Positions 5,514-12,179 of a stretch of DNA of 32,072 nt are shown one piece after another. The DNA is taken from IMG/VR virus record IMGVR_UViG_3300031715_000021, positions 1 through 32,072 of that record, one strand, 5' to 3'. The notes beneath the pieces were generated by a model. That model was not told the origin of the DNA, searched no databases, and was given only the letters and a program-made list of their open reading frames with translations. The position numbers and the translations under genes were made by a program. Origin of the DNA: a virus. Position 1 is the first letter of the stretch. Each line of letters begins with the position of its first letter.

Positions 5514-5585
5514 GTCAGTCAGTCGGCTCATTTTTGCGACGCGCGTTCCGTTCCCCCTGGAACCCCCTCTGACAGACTGACTGAC
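5514..5585. repeat. Inverted 11-bp GTCA repeats
   Basis: GTCAGTCAGTC at 5514-5524 and GACTGACTGAC at 5575-5585 are perfect reverse complements separated by 50 bases. Each is internally a tandem GTCA/GACT repeat, so several registers of pairing are possible. Confidence 0.75.
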
Positions 5586-5632
5586 TCTGTTGTCTGTCTG
5601 GTTTGAAGTCAATAAGGATGCGCGCGCCGAAA

Positions 5633-5712
5633 AGTTCCCGATACGTGCGGAACTGAGTTCCCGATGCGTCCGGAACTCGCGCCGCGTTCGAGTTCCGCAG
5701 GCGTCGGGAATT
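5633..5712. repeat. Three 22-bp dyad sites (iterons or operators)
   Basis: Sites at 5633-5654 and 5656-5677 each have perfect arms AGTTCC and GGAACT around a 10-base centre and start 23 bp apart. A third at 5691-5712 is the same site in reverse orientation with one arm changed to GGAATT. Conserved bases extend into CCGA and GCGG. They lie 85-165 bp upstream of the next gene. Confidence 0.75.
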
Positions 5713-5760
5713 CCTTTCGCCGCGTGTTCGCCAGCCAGATCAACGGTGCAAAAAAAACGC

Positions 5761-5789
5761 TGGACACGGGCCGCGATCCTGGGTACCGT
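5761..5789 (+). promoter_or_regulatory. Weak candidate promoter for the 68-aa gene
   Basis: TGGACA (5761-5766), 17-base spacer, TACCGT (5784-5789), then 6 bases to the ATG at 5796. The spacing matches the leaderless promoters elsewhere, but the -10 is poor. Confidence 0.3.
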
Positions 5790-5795
5790 ACATGC

Positions 5796-6002
5796 ATGAA
5801 TCCGACTCGGCCGAAGCGCAAAAGCAAACCAGGACCAGCCAAAGGCACTGTCAGCCCCACGCGTGGCCTGAGCGTGCCGAATCGCGCGCGCGGCGGATAT
5901 GCCCGCGCCGCCAGTCTCACCGCCGAGCGGCTGAGCGAGATCGGGCGTGCCGCACGCGCGGCGCGCACAAGGCAGACGCAGCGGGCGAGAAAAGCCGCAT
6001 GA
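5796..6002 (+). CDS. Small basic protein with NUMOD3-like motif (68 aa)
   Basis: The start at the ATG at 5796 is chosen because the longer frame from 5664 runs through the dyad repeats. The first half is basic and Pro-rich (RPKRKSKPGPAKG). The second half has GGYARAASLTAERLSEIGRA followed by an Arg-rich helix, the same pattern as the 54-aa protein at 68-232. It lies just downstream of the three 22-bp dyads, so it is a candidate binder of them. Function unproven. Confidence 0.6.
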   Translation: MNPTRPKRKSKPGPAKGTVSPTRGLSVPNRARGGYARAASLTAERLSEIGRAARAARTRQTQRARKAA

Positions 6003-6170
6003 GCACGCGAGCGACAGAACCGTCTGGAGTTTGCGGCGGGCGCCGCGCTTTTCGATGCGAACGGGCAGCGCTCATTCGCCCACCCCCGGCGCTCCGGTAG
6101 AATTGCGCAATCAGCTCTGAACCTGAGACGGGCGACGAGCCGACTGCGCTGAAAACGTACAACGCCGGGG

Positions 6171-6200
6171 TTATACGCGGCATGAGCAGACCGCGTATAA
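6171..6200. repeat. Perfect 10-bp inverted repeat upstream of replication gene
   Basis: TTATACGCGG (6171-6180) and CCGCGTATAA (6191-6200) are exact reverse complements with a 10-base centre. The stretch 6003-6278 holds no convincing gene. A possible promoter, CTGAAA (6149-6154), 17 bases, TATACG (6172-6177), overlaps the left arm, so the dyad is well placed as an operator for the replication gene. Confidence 0.7.
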
Positions 6201-6278
6201 AGCCATTTTGCGGCAGATCCGGCGCTGTTTTCAAGTACTGCTGGCGAAGTTATCCGAACGCTGGGAGACACAGTACGC

Positions 6279-7475
6279 ATGGGCGCAGCCGGAGCAGCAG
6301 CAGCAAAATCCAGAAAGCCAGCCTCATCCGAAGCGCAGATGGCTTTCGCGTTTCACCCCACCAAATTCGACGAACTGACGAACGCCCCGCTCAATGCGTG
6401 GGCGCCGATGCCGCTGAGCGTGGCTACACTGCTCGGGCGCGGCATCGTATCGGGAGGCGCGCAGCTCACCGTCCTGCTCTACCTGATCGACCGCACCTGG
6501 GGCGATCCGCGGCGCGTACCGTGGGTACGGCTGGCCGTGGCCGACATCGCGCGCGAGACGCTGCTGAGCGATTCGCGCATCGAGGAATCGCTCTGGGACC
6601 TGCTCGATCGCGGGCTGATCTCGGCGCTGAAGGGCGACCTGAAATTCGCGCGCGGCGTCAAGCCGCGGGGCTGGGAAGCGAAGAAAGGCGCCCTCTCATA
6701 TCAGTGCGATCCGGCGTTCTGGGAGCTGGCGCCGAAGTACGAGCCGCAGGCCGCGTCGCCGCCCGGTCCAGACGACGATGAGGACGAGGAACCGGACGAT
6801 TCCGATGACGAAGTATCGGATAATTCCGATACGGAGCGCCACGTCGTGCTGCGCGCCGGGCGGGAACAGACGTTTGCGCTGCGCGTGGCGCCGGATCGTG
6901 CGGTAGACTTCATTTGTCGAAGCGAACGGCCGAAGCCCGTTCGTTTCCATCTGAGTGCCGATCCGGCGGGGGGTGTCGTCCGCATTTCCTTCCCTCGCCC
7001 GCAGGACGCCAACCTGCGGCGAGTTCCGCAGGCGTTAGGCTCTCCAAAAGCCAAGTCGTTGAATCCATTAGAGGGCGAAATCGCGAATTGCGTCGCCGCC
7101 CTGCTCAAAACCCATTTCGACCTCCCGCCCGATCCTCGTCTCGCCCAGCGAGTCCTCCGTGAACTGGGCGATGCGCCCGCTGGCGATTATGCCGCGTTCG
7201 CCGCTCGCGCGATCGCCAGCATGAGGCGCAGAGGCAAACCCGTGGAAGAAGGCATCTTGGTGGCGGCTGCGCGCCAGTTTCTTCAGCGCTGGACGGCTGC
7301 CGCGCCCGAACGTGGCGGCCTCCAGCGCCTGGAGGCGCGGGCGCGGGCGGCGGGGTTCGACGAGGCAACGATAGCGGGATGGAAGGAGGCTGGCTGGCAG
7401 CCCGGCCCGCGCTGTCCGCAGTCGCGCACCCTGCAGATGCTCATAAACGAAAGCGCCAAAGGAGCCGGCGCATGA
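6279..7475 (+). CDS. Phage replication initiation protein (lambda O-like)
   Basis: 398 aa from the ATG at 6279, with GGGAG about 12 bases upstream. An N-terminal winged-helix segment at about 45-115 (QLTVLLYLIDRTWG, then VADIARETLLSDSRIEESLW) matches the DNA-binding domain of phage replication proteins, which bind iterons at the origin and recruit helicase. An unusually acidic linker follows (165-187, DDDEDEEPDDSDDEVS), then a basic, helical C-terminal region. The DNA of the acidic linker carries a 20-bp palindrome, as origins sometimes lie within O genes. Small genes overlap downstream; no helicase or DnaC-like loader was recognised, so the host helicase may be used. Confidence 0.7.
   Translation: MGAAGAAAAKSRKPASSEAQMAFAFHPTKFDELTNAPLNAWAPMPLSVATLLGRGIVSGGAQLTVLLYLIDRTWGDPRRVPWVRLAVADIARETLLSDSRIEESLWDLLDRGLISALKGDLKFARGVKPRGWEAKKGALSYQCDPAFWELAPKYEPQAASPPGPDDDEDEEPDDSDDEVSDNSDTERHVVLRAGREQTFALRVAPDRAVDFICRSERPKPVRFHLSADPAGGVVRISFPRPQDANLRRVPQALGSPKAKSLNPLEGEIANCVAALLKTHFDLPPDPRLAQRVLRELGDAPAGDYAAFAARAIASMRRRGKPVEEGILVAAARQFLQRWTAAAPERGGLQRLEARARAAGFDEATIAGWKEAGWQPGPRCPQSRTLQMLINESAKGAGA
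6801..6832. repeat. Palindrome cluster within the replication gene, candidate origin
   Basis: GTATCGGA (6813-6820) and TCCGATAC (6825-6832) are perfect reverse complements around TAAT, with a further TCCGAT at 6801-6806. The codons encode repeated Ser-Asp, so part of the symmetry is a coding effect. Confidence 0.4.
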
Positions 7476-7756
7476 CCTACGAGGTGTGGGGGGCGGTCGG
7501 GGCTCTGATCCGCAAGGAGATCGAGCTTTATATGCGGCTCAATGCCGAGATCGACGCTGAGGAGTTGGCAGACTGTATTCGTTCGGCGATCTACGAGCAG
7601 GTGCGTCCGCGTCCCGTTGCGAAACGCCTCCGCGCTCGGGTCATCAAAAACGCGCGGGCTCACGCGTTCGACACCCCGGAAAGCGTCGAGGACAAGATGC
7701 GAGCCGCCATGGAATTCGGGCGGCGCTTCGAAGCGCTCGGGAGGACTGAGCCATGA
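7472..7756 (+). CDS. Hypothetical protein (94 aa)
   Basis: It starts in an ATGA overlap with the replication gene. It is helical: residues 10-42 (ALIRKEIELYMRLNAEIDAE) and a basic stretch RPVAKRLRARVIKNARAHAF. No family is recognised. The position just after the initiator would suit a replication accessory role, but it is too small for a DnaC/lambda-P-like loader. Confidence 0.65.
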   Translation: MTYEVWGAVGALIRKEIELYMRLNAEIDAEELADCIRSAIYEQVRPRPVAKRLRARVIKNARAHAFDTPESVEDKMRAAMEFGRRFEALGRTEP

Positions 7757-8001
7757 CCTCCGCGCTGCTGGCCGCCGCCATGCTGGCGGCGCACGAAGAG
7801 CGCTGCCCGCAGTGCCGGGCCGCGAAGCTGGCGGCAGAGCAGCATTTAACTGAGTATTTCGACGGCTTGGGGCACATCATTTCGGCACAACGCTGCTGGG
7901 AGTTCGAGCGCCTGCTGGACGATCTGCGCCGCGCCGTCGAGCGCGAAGGCGGGCGCGTCGGGCCGGAGATCATGGCGCGGGAAGCGAGGCGCGAGGCATG
8001 A
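7753..8001 (+). CDS. Hypothetical protein with CxxC (82 aa)
   Basis: It starts in an ATGA overlap. One CPQC pair at about residues 18-21 and a later single Cys are seen, and the rest is helical (WEFERLLDDLRRAVERE). No family is recognised. Confidence 0.6.
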   Translation: MTSALLAAAMLAAHEERCPQCRAAKLAAEQHLTEYFDGLGHIISAQRCWEFERLLDDLRRAVEREGGRVGPEIMAREARREA

Positions 8002-8234
8002 GCCTAAATCGCAGGCAGCGATTGAGTGCTCGCGGCGAGCCGCGCTGCATCGTTTGCGGCTGTACTGAGAACGACGCCTGTCAGGGCGGCTGTAGCTGGG
8101 TTACCGGCGAAGTTTGTTCCGTGTGCGCGAGTGCCGTTATCTCGATCATTACCTGGATGCGCCGCGCGCGGAGAATCAGCCGCGCGGCGCTCTGGCGCGA
8201 AGTGGAGCGCGAAGCCGTGCGAGGTGCGTCATGA
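7998..8234 (+). CDS. Phage zinc-binding protein, CxxC knuckle
   Basis: 78 aa, ATGA overlap. The Cys-rich motif CIVCGCTENDACQGGCSWV followed by CSVC (about residues 17-43) is one I recognise as frequent in uncharacterised phage proteins and is expected to hold zinc. A hydrophobic helix (VISIITWM) and a basic tail follow. The molecular role is unknown. Confidence 0.75.
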   Translation: MSLNRRQRLSARGEPRCIVCGCTENDACQGGCSWVTGEVCSVCASAVISIITWMRRARRISRAALWREVEREAVRGAS

Positions 8235-8473
8235 CTCTTCGCGACCGCGTCGTTCGCGTTTCGCTGCGCTCGGACGCCGATGGCGTCCTCGAGGAGCGCG
8301 GCACGATCGAGCGCGAGCATTGCGTGCCGGGCAGCGACATCGCCTTCGGCTACACGGTGCTCTGGGACGCGCTGCCGCCGCGCTTCCCCAAGCCGCGCGC
8401 GCAGTACGTGGGCCCGGCGCGCGTGCGCGGCGTGGAGGAGTGGGCGATGGCGAAGAAAGGGGGGGCGGCATGA
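8231..8473 (+). CDS. Hypothetical protein (80 aa)
   Basis: It starts in an ATGA overlap. It looks like a small beta-rich domain (RDRVVRVSLRSDADGVLEER, and later AFGYTVLWDALPPRFPKPRA). No recognised family. It ends in an ATGA overlap with the next gene. Confidence 0.6.
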   Translation: MTLRDRVVRVSLRSDADGVLEERGTIEREHCVPGSDIAFGYTVLWDALPPRFPKPRAQYVGPARVRGVEEWAMAKKGGAA

Positions 8474-8778
8474 AACAAGTTCAGCGACCTACCCAGTTGG
8501 CGGATCACGGGGAAGAAGTCCCTGCCGTCTCGGATGCAAAGACGTTCGGAGCGTCGGGCAGCGGCACCGCAGGCTCAATTTGCATCGACAAGGGTCACTC
8601 CGACGCGCACGGCCCGGATGCGGGTGGAAATCCGGCAGAGCAGGGCGCGCCTGCGGCGGCAGTGGAATCCTGCCGGTCTGTTCCCTTGGCTATTCGACGC
8701 CTCCTGGACGAAGCACGGAGCGCGCAGCGCACGGCAGAGCGTTATGATCGCGGGCACTTCCGACACAACAGGTCGTAA
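8470..8778 (+). CDS. Hypothetical, low-complexity protein (102 aa)
   Basis: The ATG at 8470 overlaps the upstream stop, and the TAA at 8776-8778 is followed after one base by the HNH ATG, the same TAAC-ATG junction used at 731 and 993. Composition is Gly/Ala/Asp-rich until residue 70; a short helix follows. A competing frame upstream of the HNH gene is open over the same bases, so this assignment rests on junction spacing. Confidence 0.45.
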   Translation: MKQVQRPTQLADHGEEVPAVSDAKTFGASGSGTAGSICIDKGHSDAHGPDAGGNPAEQGAPAAAVESCRSVPLAIRRLLDEARSAQRTAERYDRGHFRHNRS

Positions 8779-8779
8779 C

Positions 8780-9388
8780 ATGCCCATCCGTCCCGAAAAC
8801 CGGCACTTCTACCAGAACGCTGGCTTTCACGCGCTGCGCAATTTACTGCGCACGCGCGCGGGCGACCGCTGCGAGCGCTGTAAAGTGCCCAACGGCCAGC
8901 GCGTCTTTTTCGCCAATCCCGGCGCGTGTAAGTTGAGCGCCGACGCCCTCTGGTACAGCGACTCCGCGCGCTGGTGGTATACGGCGAGCGGCGAGATTCT
9001 GACGCGCGAGTTACTAAGTGAGGCTAACTCGCTGCTGCAGTATGGTCCCAACCTGTCATTCGGGCGCTGGATCGACGTGGTCTGCGGCGTTTCGCATCTC
9101 GATCACGACCCGCGCCATCAGGACGCGGAGCGCTGCGCGTGGCTGTGCGCGCGCTGCCACCTGGCGCACGACGCCGCCGACAATCAGGCGCGCAAACGCA
9201 GATACGCCGCTCGCGCCGCCGGGCAGGCCTGGCTCAGCGACGAGCTGCGCGCCGGGGCGGGACCGGAGATCGCGGCCGCGGAGCCCGCATATCTCGTCGC
9301 GATGGGCGCGAACGACGGCGCGCTCGAAGCCGAGCTGGAAAAGATCGAGCGGCGGCCGCCGGGCCGCGCCGAGGAGGAGCGGCCATGA
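8780..9388 (+). CDS. HNH endonuclease
   Basis: 202 aa. CERC (31-34) and CARC (123-126) form the zinc pair; HLDHD (106-110) and CARCHLAH (123-130) provide the HNH catalytic and metal-binding residues. HNH enzymes in phages nick or cut DNA, assisting packaging or acting as homing nucleases. This one is stand-alone, away from the terminase, among small replication-region genes. The start is the ATG at 8780 rather than the longer frame from 8534, because of the junction with the upstream stop. The C-terminal 60 residues are acidic and helical. Confidence 0.75.
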   Translation: MPIRPENRHFYQNAGFHALRNLLRTRAGDRCERCKVPNGQRVFFANPGACKLSADALWYSDSARWWYTASGEILTRELLSEANSLLQYGPNLSFGRWIDVVCGVSHLDHDPRHQDAERCAWLCARCHLAHDAADNQARKRRYAARAAGQAWLSDELRAGAGPEIAAAEPAYLVAMGANDGALEAELEKIERRPPGRAEEERP

Positions 9389-9392
9389 ACGA

Positions 9393-9560
9393 GTGGGCGC
9401 GCAGCGCGAGCTTGTGACGATCCGCCAGAAGCTCAGGGACGTCGCGGCATGTCTCGAAGGCTATAGCTGCAAGGCGTCGGTCCTTCGCGAGATGGATGTG
9501 CGGCTCATGGAAGTGCAGACCGACGTGATTGCGCACTTTGCACCGGAGTCCGAGCCATGA
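9393..9560 (+). CDS. Small helical protein (55 aa), start uncertain
   Basis: The frame gives QRELVTIRQKLRDVAACLEG and later REMDVRLMEVQTDVIAHFAP, clearly helical and protein-like. The best in-frame start is a GTG at 9393, behind GAGGAGGAG at 9371-9379. A nearer ATG at 9385, in the usual ATGA overlap, would be in another frame and stops after 10 codons. Either the GTG is used or there is a frameshift here. Confidence 0.5.
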   Translation: MGAQRELVTIRQKLRDVAACLEGYSCKASVLREMDVRLMEVQTDVIAHFAPESEP

Positions 9561-9901
9561 GCGCTCTCGGCGCGAAGCCCGAGGCGGCGCTGCCGCCGCC
9601 GCCCGCGCGCGATCCGCGGTTGCGCGAACTGGATATTCTGGCGCTGCGCCAGGAGATCCGCGAGCTGCGCGATGGCAGCAGCCAGGAGGCTCGCTGGCGC
9701 ACCGCTGAAGAGCGGGCGGCAAGGATCACGCTGCTGGCGCGCCGGTTAAACAGGCTGGTCGCGCGTTCTCAAAGGGAGCGCTATCGCGAATGGATGCGAG
9801 CCAGCAAGTATTATGTCGAGCCGCCGTGGCGCGCGCGCCGCGCCGCCTATCTGGCGCGCGCCGGGCGCTTCGATGATCTGCGCCGGGAGGGGTACCAGTG
9901 A
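9557..9901 (+). CDS. Hypothetical Arg-rich helical protein (114 aa)
   Basis: It starts in an ATGA overlap. A Pro-rich N-terminus is followed by a long charged helix (LRELDILALRQEIRELRDG) and a very basic C-terminal half with RARRAAYLARAGRFDDLRRE. Probably nucleic-acid associated, but no family is recognised. Last gene before the regulatory gap ahead of the sigma factor. Confidence 0.6.
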   Translation: MSALGAKPEAALPPPPARDPRLRELDILALRQEIRELRDGSSQEARWRTAEERAARITLLARRLNRLVARSQRERYREWMRASKYYVEPPWRARRAAYLARAGRFDDLRREGYQ

Positions 9902-9903
9902 TC

Positions 9904-10063
9904 TCGGAATTAATTCCGACGCGGCGGATTTAATCCAATTCGCTCCAATTCTTTCCGAGCCGTCACGCGCGCGCCTCCGCGCCCCGCCGCGCGCGGCAAA
10001 CAAAGGCGCAAACGCCACAGTTCCGGCAAAACTGTAGCTTTTTCCACACATGCGGGGTATATG
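9904..10063 (+). promoter_or_regulatory. Control region of the sigma-factor gene
   Basis: The 170-base gap contains a perfect 16-bp palindrome TCGGAATTAATTCCGA (9904-9919), a dyad ACAGTT/AACTGT with a 7-base loop (10017-10035), and TATATG (10058-10063), a possible -10 ending 8 bases before the ATG at 10072. No good -35 is present 17 bases upstream (TAGCTT), so activation may be needed. Confidence 0.4.
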
Positions 10064-10071
10064 TTTGGCTG

Positions 10072-10644
10072 ATGCCATCGAAACCTACGCGCATCGATGC
10101 CGGCGGCCATCGCGAGCGCTTTCTTGCCGGGCGCGACGAGCTGGTCGCCGGCCATCTCGAGCTGGTCCGCCAGATCGCGCGGCGGCTGCATGCCGCGCTG
10201 CCGCCCTGCTTCGAACTGGACGATCTGATCGCCGAAGGGGAGCGCGCGCTGGTCGCCGCCGCCACCCGGTATAAGCCCGAGGCGCATGGCGGCGCGCCGT
10301 TCAGCGCGTTTGCGCGTAAGGCGATTCGCGGCGCGATGCTCGACTCGGTCGGCGACAAACAGTGGCGCGAGAACATGCACGTGCAACTGGACGCGGAAGC
10401 GCTGCCCAACCGGCCCGTACCCGAGCCCGTGGCGGGTATCGATCATGACCGCCTGATGGAGCGCGTCGGGGAAGCCATCGCACGCCTGCCGCCGCGCAAA
10501 GCCGAGGTGCTGCGGCTGTACTATGCCGCCGACGAGCCGGGGCTGCGCGTCGTGGCGCGACGGCTGAATACGTCCTACGGCACGGTCTGGCAACTGCACA
10601 GCGAGGCGGTAGCGGAGTTGCGGACCATACTCAAAGCTGGGTGA
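10072..10644 (+). CDS. Phage sigma-28-like (FliA/WhiG-type) sigma factor
   Basis: 190 aa. Region 2 at about 24-95: LVRQIARRLH, then FELDDLIAEGERALVAAATRY, then FSAFARKAIRGAMLDSVGD, with the core -10 binding helix. Region 4 at 127-187: RLPPRKAEVLRLYYAADE and a helix-turn-helix ending TVWQLHSEAVAELR. The QLHSEA signature is typical of FliA and its relatives. The linker (96-126) is too short for a full region 3, and the protein is shorter than FliA (about 240 aa). It directs host RNA polymerase to its own promoters; four candidate promoters with sigma-28 geometry occur in this window. The next gene follows within 5 bases. Confidence 0.85.
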   Translation: MPSKPTRIDAGGHRERFLAGRDELVAGHLELVRQIARRLHAALPPCFELDDLIAEGERALVAAATRYKPEAHGGAPFSAFARKAIRGAMLDSVGDKQWRENMHVQLDAEALPNRPVPEPVAGIDHDRLMERVGEAIARLPPRKAEVLRLYYAADEPGLRVVARRLNTSYGTVWQLHSEAVAELRTILKAG

Positions 10645-10648
10645 TACC

Positions 10649-10957
10649 GTGGCGGAGCGCGGAGAGGCAGTGCCGCGTCCGCTGCCCGTCCTGCCTCCGG
10701 GCCCGTGGCGTTCGAGCGGGCGCGTCCTCGATTACGAGCGCTGGACGGAGCGCGAGCGCTGGCTGGAACTGGACCGCCTGATCGAAGTCTGGGACGCGCG
10801 CGAGCGCGCCGGCTGGGCGGCACGGCAGGCGCTTTGCCGGGCGCGGCGGCTCGCGAAAGGGCGCAAGAGCGAGTGGTTTCTCTGCATCGAGGCGGCTGAG
10901 CGCATCCGTAAAGCGATGGAGCGAGCGGCGGACGCGCTGCGTGACCGTTCGCCCTGA
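10649..10957 (+). CDS. Hypothetical protein downstream of the sigma factor (102 aa)
   Basis: GTG start at 10649, five bases after the sigma-factor stop. The product is helical and Trp/Arg/Glu-rich (YERWTERERWLELDRLIEVW), with a basic centre. An anti-sigma or co-factor role would fit the position, but nothing in the sequence proves it. Its TGA stop (10955-10957) is also the first three bases of a sigma-28-like promoter. Confidence 0.65.
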   Translation: MAERGEAVPRPLPVLPPGPWRSSGRVLDYERWTERERWLELDRLIEVWDARERAGWAARQALCRARRLAKGRKSEWFLCIEAAERIRKAMERAADALRDRSP

Positions 10958-10983
10958 TCGTTTCCGCGCGCCCGGCCGACTAT
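10955..10983 (+). promoter_or_regulatory. Sigma-28-like promoter copy A
   Basis: TGATCGTT (10955-10962), N12, GCCGACTAT (10975-10983). With the following T included the upstream half reads GATCGTTT and the gap is 11, close to the FliA consensus TAAAGTTT-N11-GCCGATAA. Six bases later the GTG of the next gene (10990) begins. Confidence 0.8.
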
Positions 10984-10989
10984 TCCGGC

Positions 10990-11415
10990 GTGACCCCCGC
11001 CCGTCAGGCACAGTCCAAAGCAGCGGCTGCCGAGGCCGCAAGTATACTTGCGGCTCAGGTGGACGAGCTGGGCGCGCTCGAAGCCGAGCTCGCCCCGTTA
11101 AAGCCGCGCATTGCGCGCGCCGAGGCGCTCAGAAGCGCACTGCGAGCCCGTTTTGAGGGATCGCCCGCCGACGCCGCCTGCGAGGCGCGTGGCAGGCGTT
11201 TTATCGCCGCGCTGGGGCCGAAAGCCACGGAGCGCACGGTCGACGTGGCGGCGCTCGGCAAATCCATTGGCCTGAAGGCCTTATGCACCCTCGCCAAAGT
11301 CACGCTCAAGGCCGCGACGGCCTATGGTGAGGCATTCGGACACGGGGTCAAGATCGACAGCGCGCCGACCGGCGCGCGCCCGCTGAAGCTCTTCGAGCTG
11401 GGAAAGGCCGCATGA
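10990..11415 (+). CDS. Hypothetical helical protein (141 aa)
   Basis: The GTG at 10990 is 6 bases after the promoter, with no Shine-Dalgarno. An N-terminal coiled coil (residues 5-50, QSKAAAAEAASILAAQVDEL and LEAELAPLKPRIARAEALRS) precedes a C-terminal globular part of about 80 aa. Length and coiled coil suggest a structural or Gam-like/host-nuclease-inhibitor-like protein, but no motif confirms this. It is the first gene served by the proposed sigma-28-like promoter A. Confidence 0.65.
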   Translation: MTPARQAQSKAAAAEAASILAAQVDELGALEAELAPLKPRIARAEALRSALRARFEGSPADAACEARGRRFIAALGPKATERTVDVAALGKSIGLKALCTLAKVTLKAATAYGEAFGHGVKIDSAPTGARPLKLFELGKAA

Positions 11416-11627
11416 GCAAAGCCGACGCCCGCCAGAAGCGCCTCGCCGAAACGCTGGAACTGAAGTTCAACCGGCCCGGCTGCCCGCGCTCCGGCATCAA
11501 GCCCGCGCGCCGCAAGCTGAAGCTCCGAGGTTCGTACCTGTGCAAATGCGGCCGGCGCATCAGCGCGAATAAGCGCCAGTGTTTCGCCTGCCAGCAGCAG
11601 CCGGCGCCGGAGGCAGTCGCCGCATGA
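11412..11627 (+). CDS. Small zinc-ribbon-like protein (71 aa)
   Basis: ATGA overlap. The C-terminal half has CKC and CFAC separated by 14 residues (YLCKCGRRISANKRQCFACQ), a compact metal-binding knuckle; the N-terminus is basic. No family is recognised. Confidence 0.65.
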   Translation: MSKADARQKRLAETLELKFNRPGCPRSGIKPARRKLKLRGSYLCKCGRRISANKRQCFACQQQPAPEAVAA

Positions 11628-11839
11628 AGCGCCTCGCTCTGCTCGCCTCGCTCGCCTTCGCGCTTTCGTCCTGCGACGCGCGGCCCGCGTTCGCCGTCGG
11701 CATCACGCAGATCGCGGCCGGAACCACCATAGCCGTCAACGTGATGGAGATCAAACAGAACATCCATCGCGTGAAAACGGCGGCGAAGGCCGTCAAACAC
11801 GCCGCCGTCAAAGTGGCGAAGAAAGCGAGCGGGAAGTGA
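11624..11839 (+). CDS. Small lipoprotein, possible outer spanin
   Basis: 71 aa, ATGA overlap. The N-terminal signal MKRLALLASLAFALSSCDAR has an L-S-S-C lipobox, so the mature protein would be membrane-anchored through Cys17. The rest has a hydrophobic stretch and a strongly basic Lys/Ala/His C-terminus. Its position just ahead of small membrane proteins and a lysozyme-like enzyme makes an outer-spanin role possible; the inner spanin could be one of the membrane/coiled-coil proteins nearby. Basic C-termini are not typical of spanins. Confidence 0.55.
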   Translation: MKRLALLASLAFALSSCDARPAFAVGITQIAAGTTIAVNVMEIKQNIHRVKTAAKAVKHAAVKVAKKASGK

Positions 11840-11919
11840 GCCGCGAAACCAGGCTCGTGATCTGGCTGGTGCTCTTCACGCTGTTCGCGGTCTTTACCGC
11901 CTGGGTGATGCCGAAATGA
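11836..11919 (+). CDS. Single transmembrane micropeptide (27 aa)
   Basis: GTG start in a GTGA overlap; the stop overlaps the next ATG. It is almost a pure membrane helix (LVIWLVLFTLFAVFTAWV) with RETR ahead and PK after. It could be a small holin, antiholin or pinholin. The evidence is the exact tiling between its neighbours. Confidence 0.5.
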   Translation: MSRETRLVIWLVLFTLFAVFTAWVMPK

Positions 11920-12179
11920 TCGGCGAAGGCGTCGGCAAGGACGCGGCGCTGGTGGCGGCGGCGGAAGCCGAAAAAATAACGCGGGAAATAACGCAAACGG
12001 CTGAGAAGTCCTTAGCTGTCATCGCGGCGAAACTCGACTCGCTCGAAGCGCTGGTGCGCGAAACGCTGGTGCCCGCAATCGCGGACGGCGTGACCCAGAT
12101 TCTGCAGAATTTCAGTCGCCTCGACGAGCTGAACATCACCCTCAAAGCCCCCATGAAACTCAAAGGACCAACCGAATGA
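11916..12179 (+). CDS. Hypothetical helical protein (87 aa)
   Basis: ATGA overlap. It has an Ala/Glu-rich amphipathic coiled coil from about 8 to 70 (REITQTAEKSLAVIAAKLDS). The shape would suit a spanin or tape-like scaffold, but no membrane anchor is seen. No family. Confidence 0.6.
   Translation: MIGEGVGKDAALVAAAEAEKITREITQTAEKSLAVIAAKLDSLEALVRETLVPAIADGVTQILQNFSRLDELNITLKAPMKLKGPTE

Larger units (their letters stand above)
5485..5795. other. Non-coding control region
   Basis: About 310 bases between the minus-strand cluster and the plus-strand gene at 5796 with no convincing gene. It holds the GTCA inverted repeats, three 22-bp dyads, a T-rich stretch and a candidate promoter, and is the densest repeat region of the window. 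It could be an immunity/operator region or a replication origin. Confidence 0.6.

Noticed and set aside
5681-5795. Longer start (5664) of the 68-aa gene
   Set aside because: The extra codons run through the dyad repeats and have no Shine-Dalgarno.
5999-6100. 33-codon frame in an ATGA overlap after the 68-aa gene
   Set aside because: Composition is unremarkable and no motif or downstream coupling supports it.
6131-6147. GCCGACT near 6139 as a fifth sigma-28-like promoter
   Set aside because: The upstream half does not match TGATC and the spacing is one base off.
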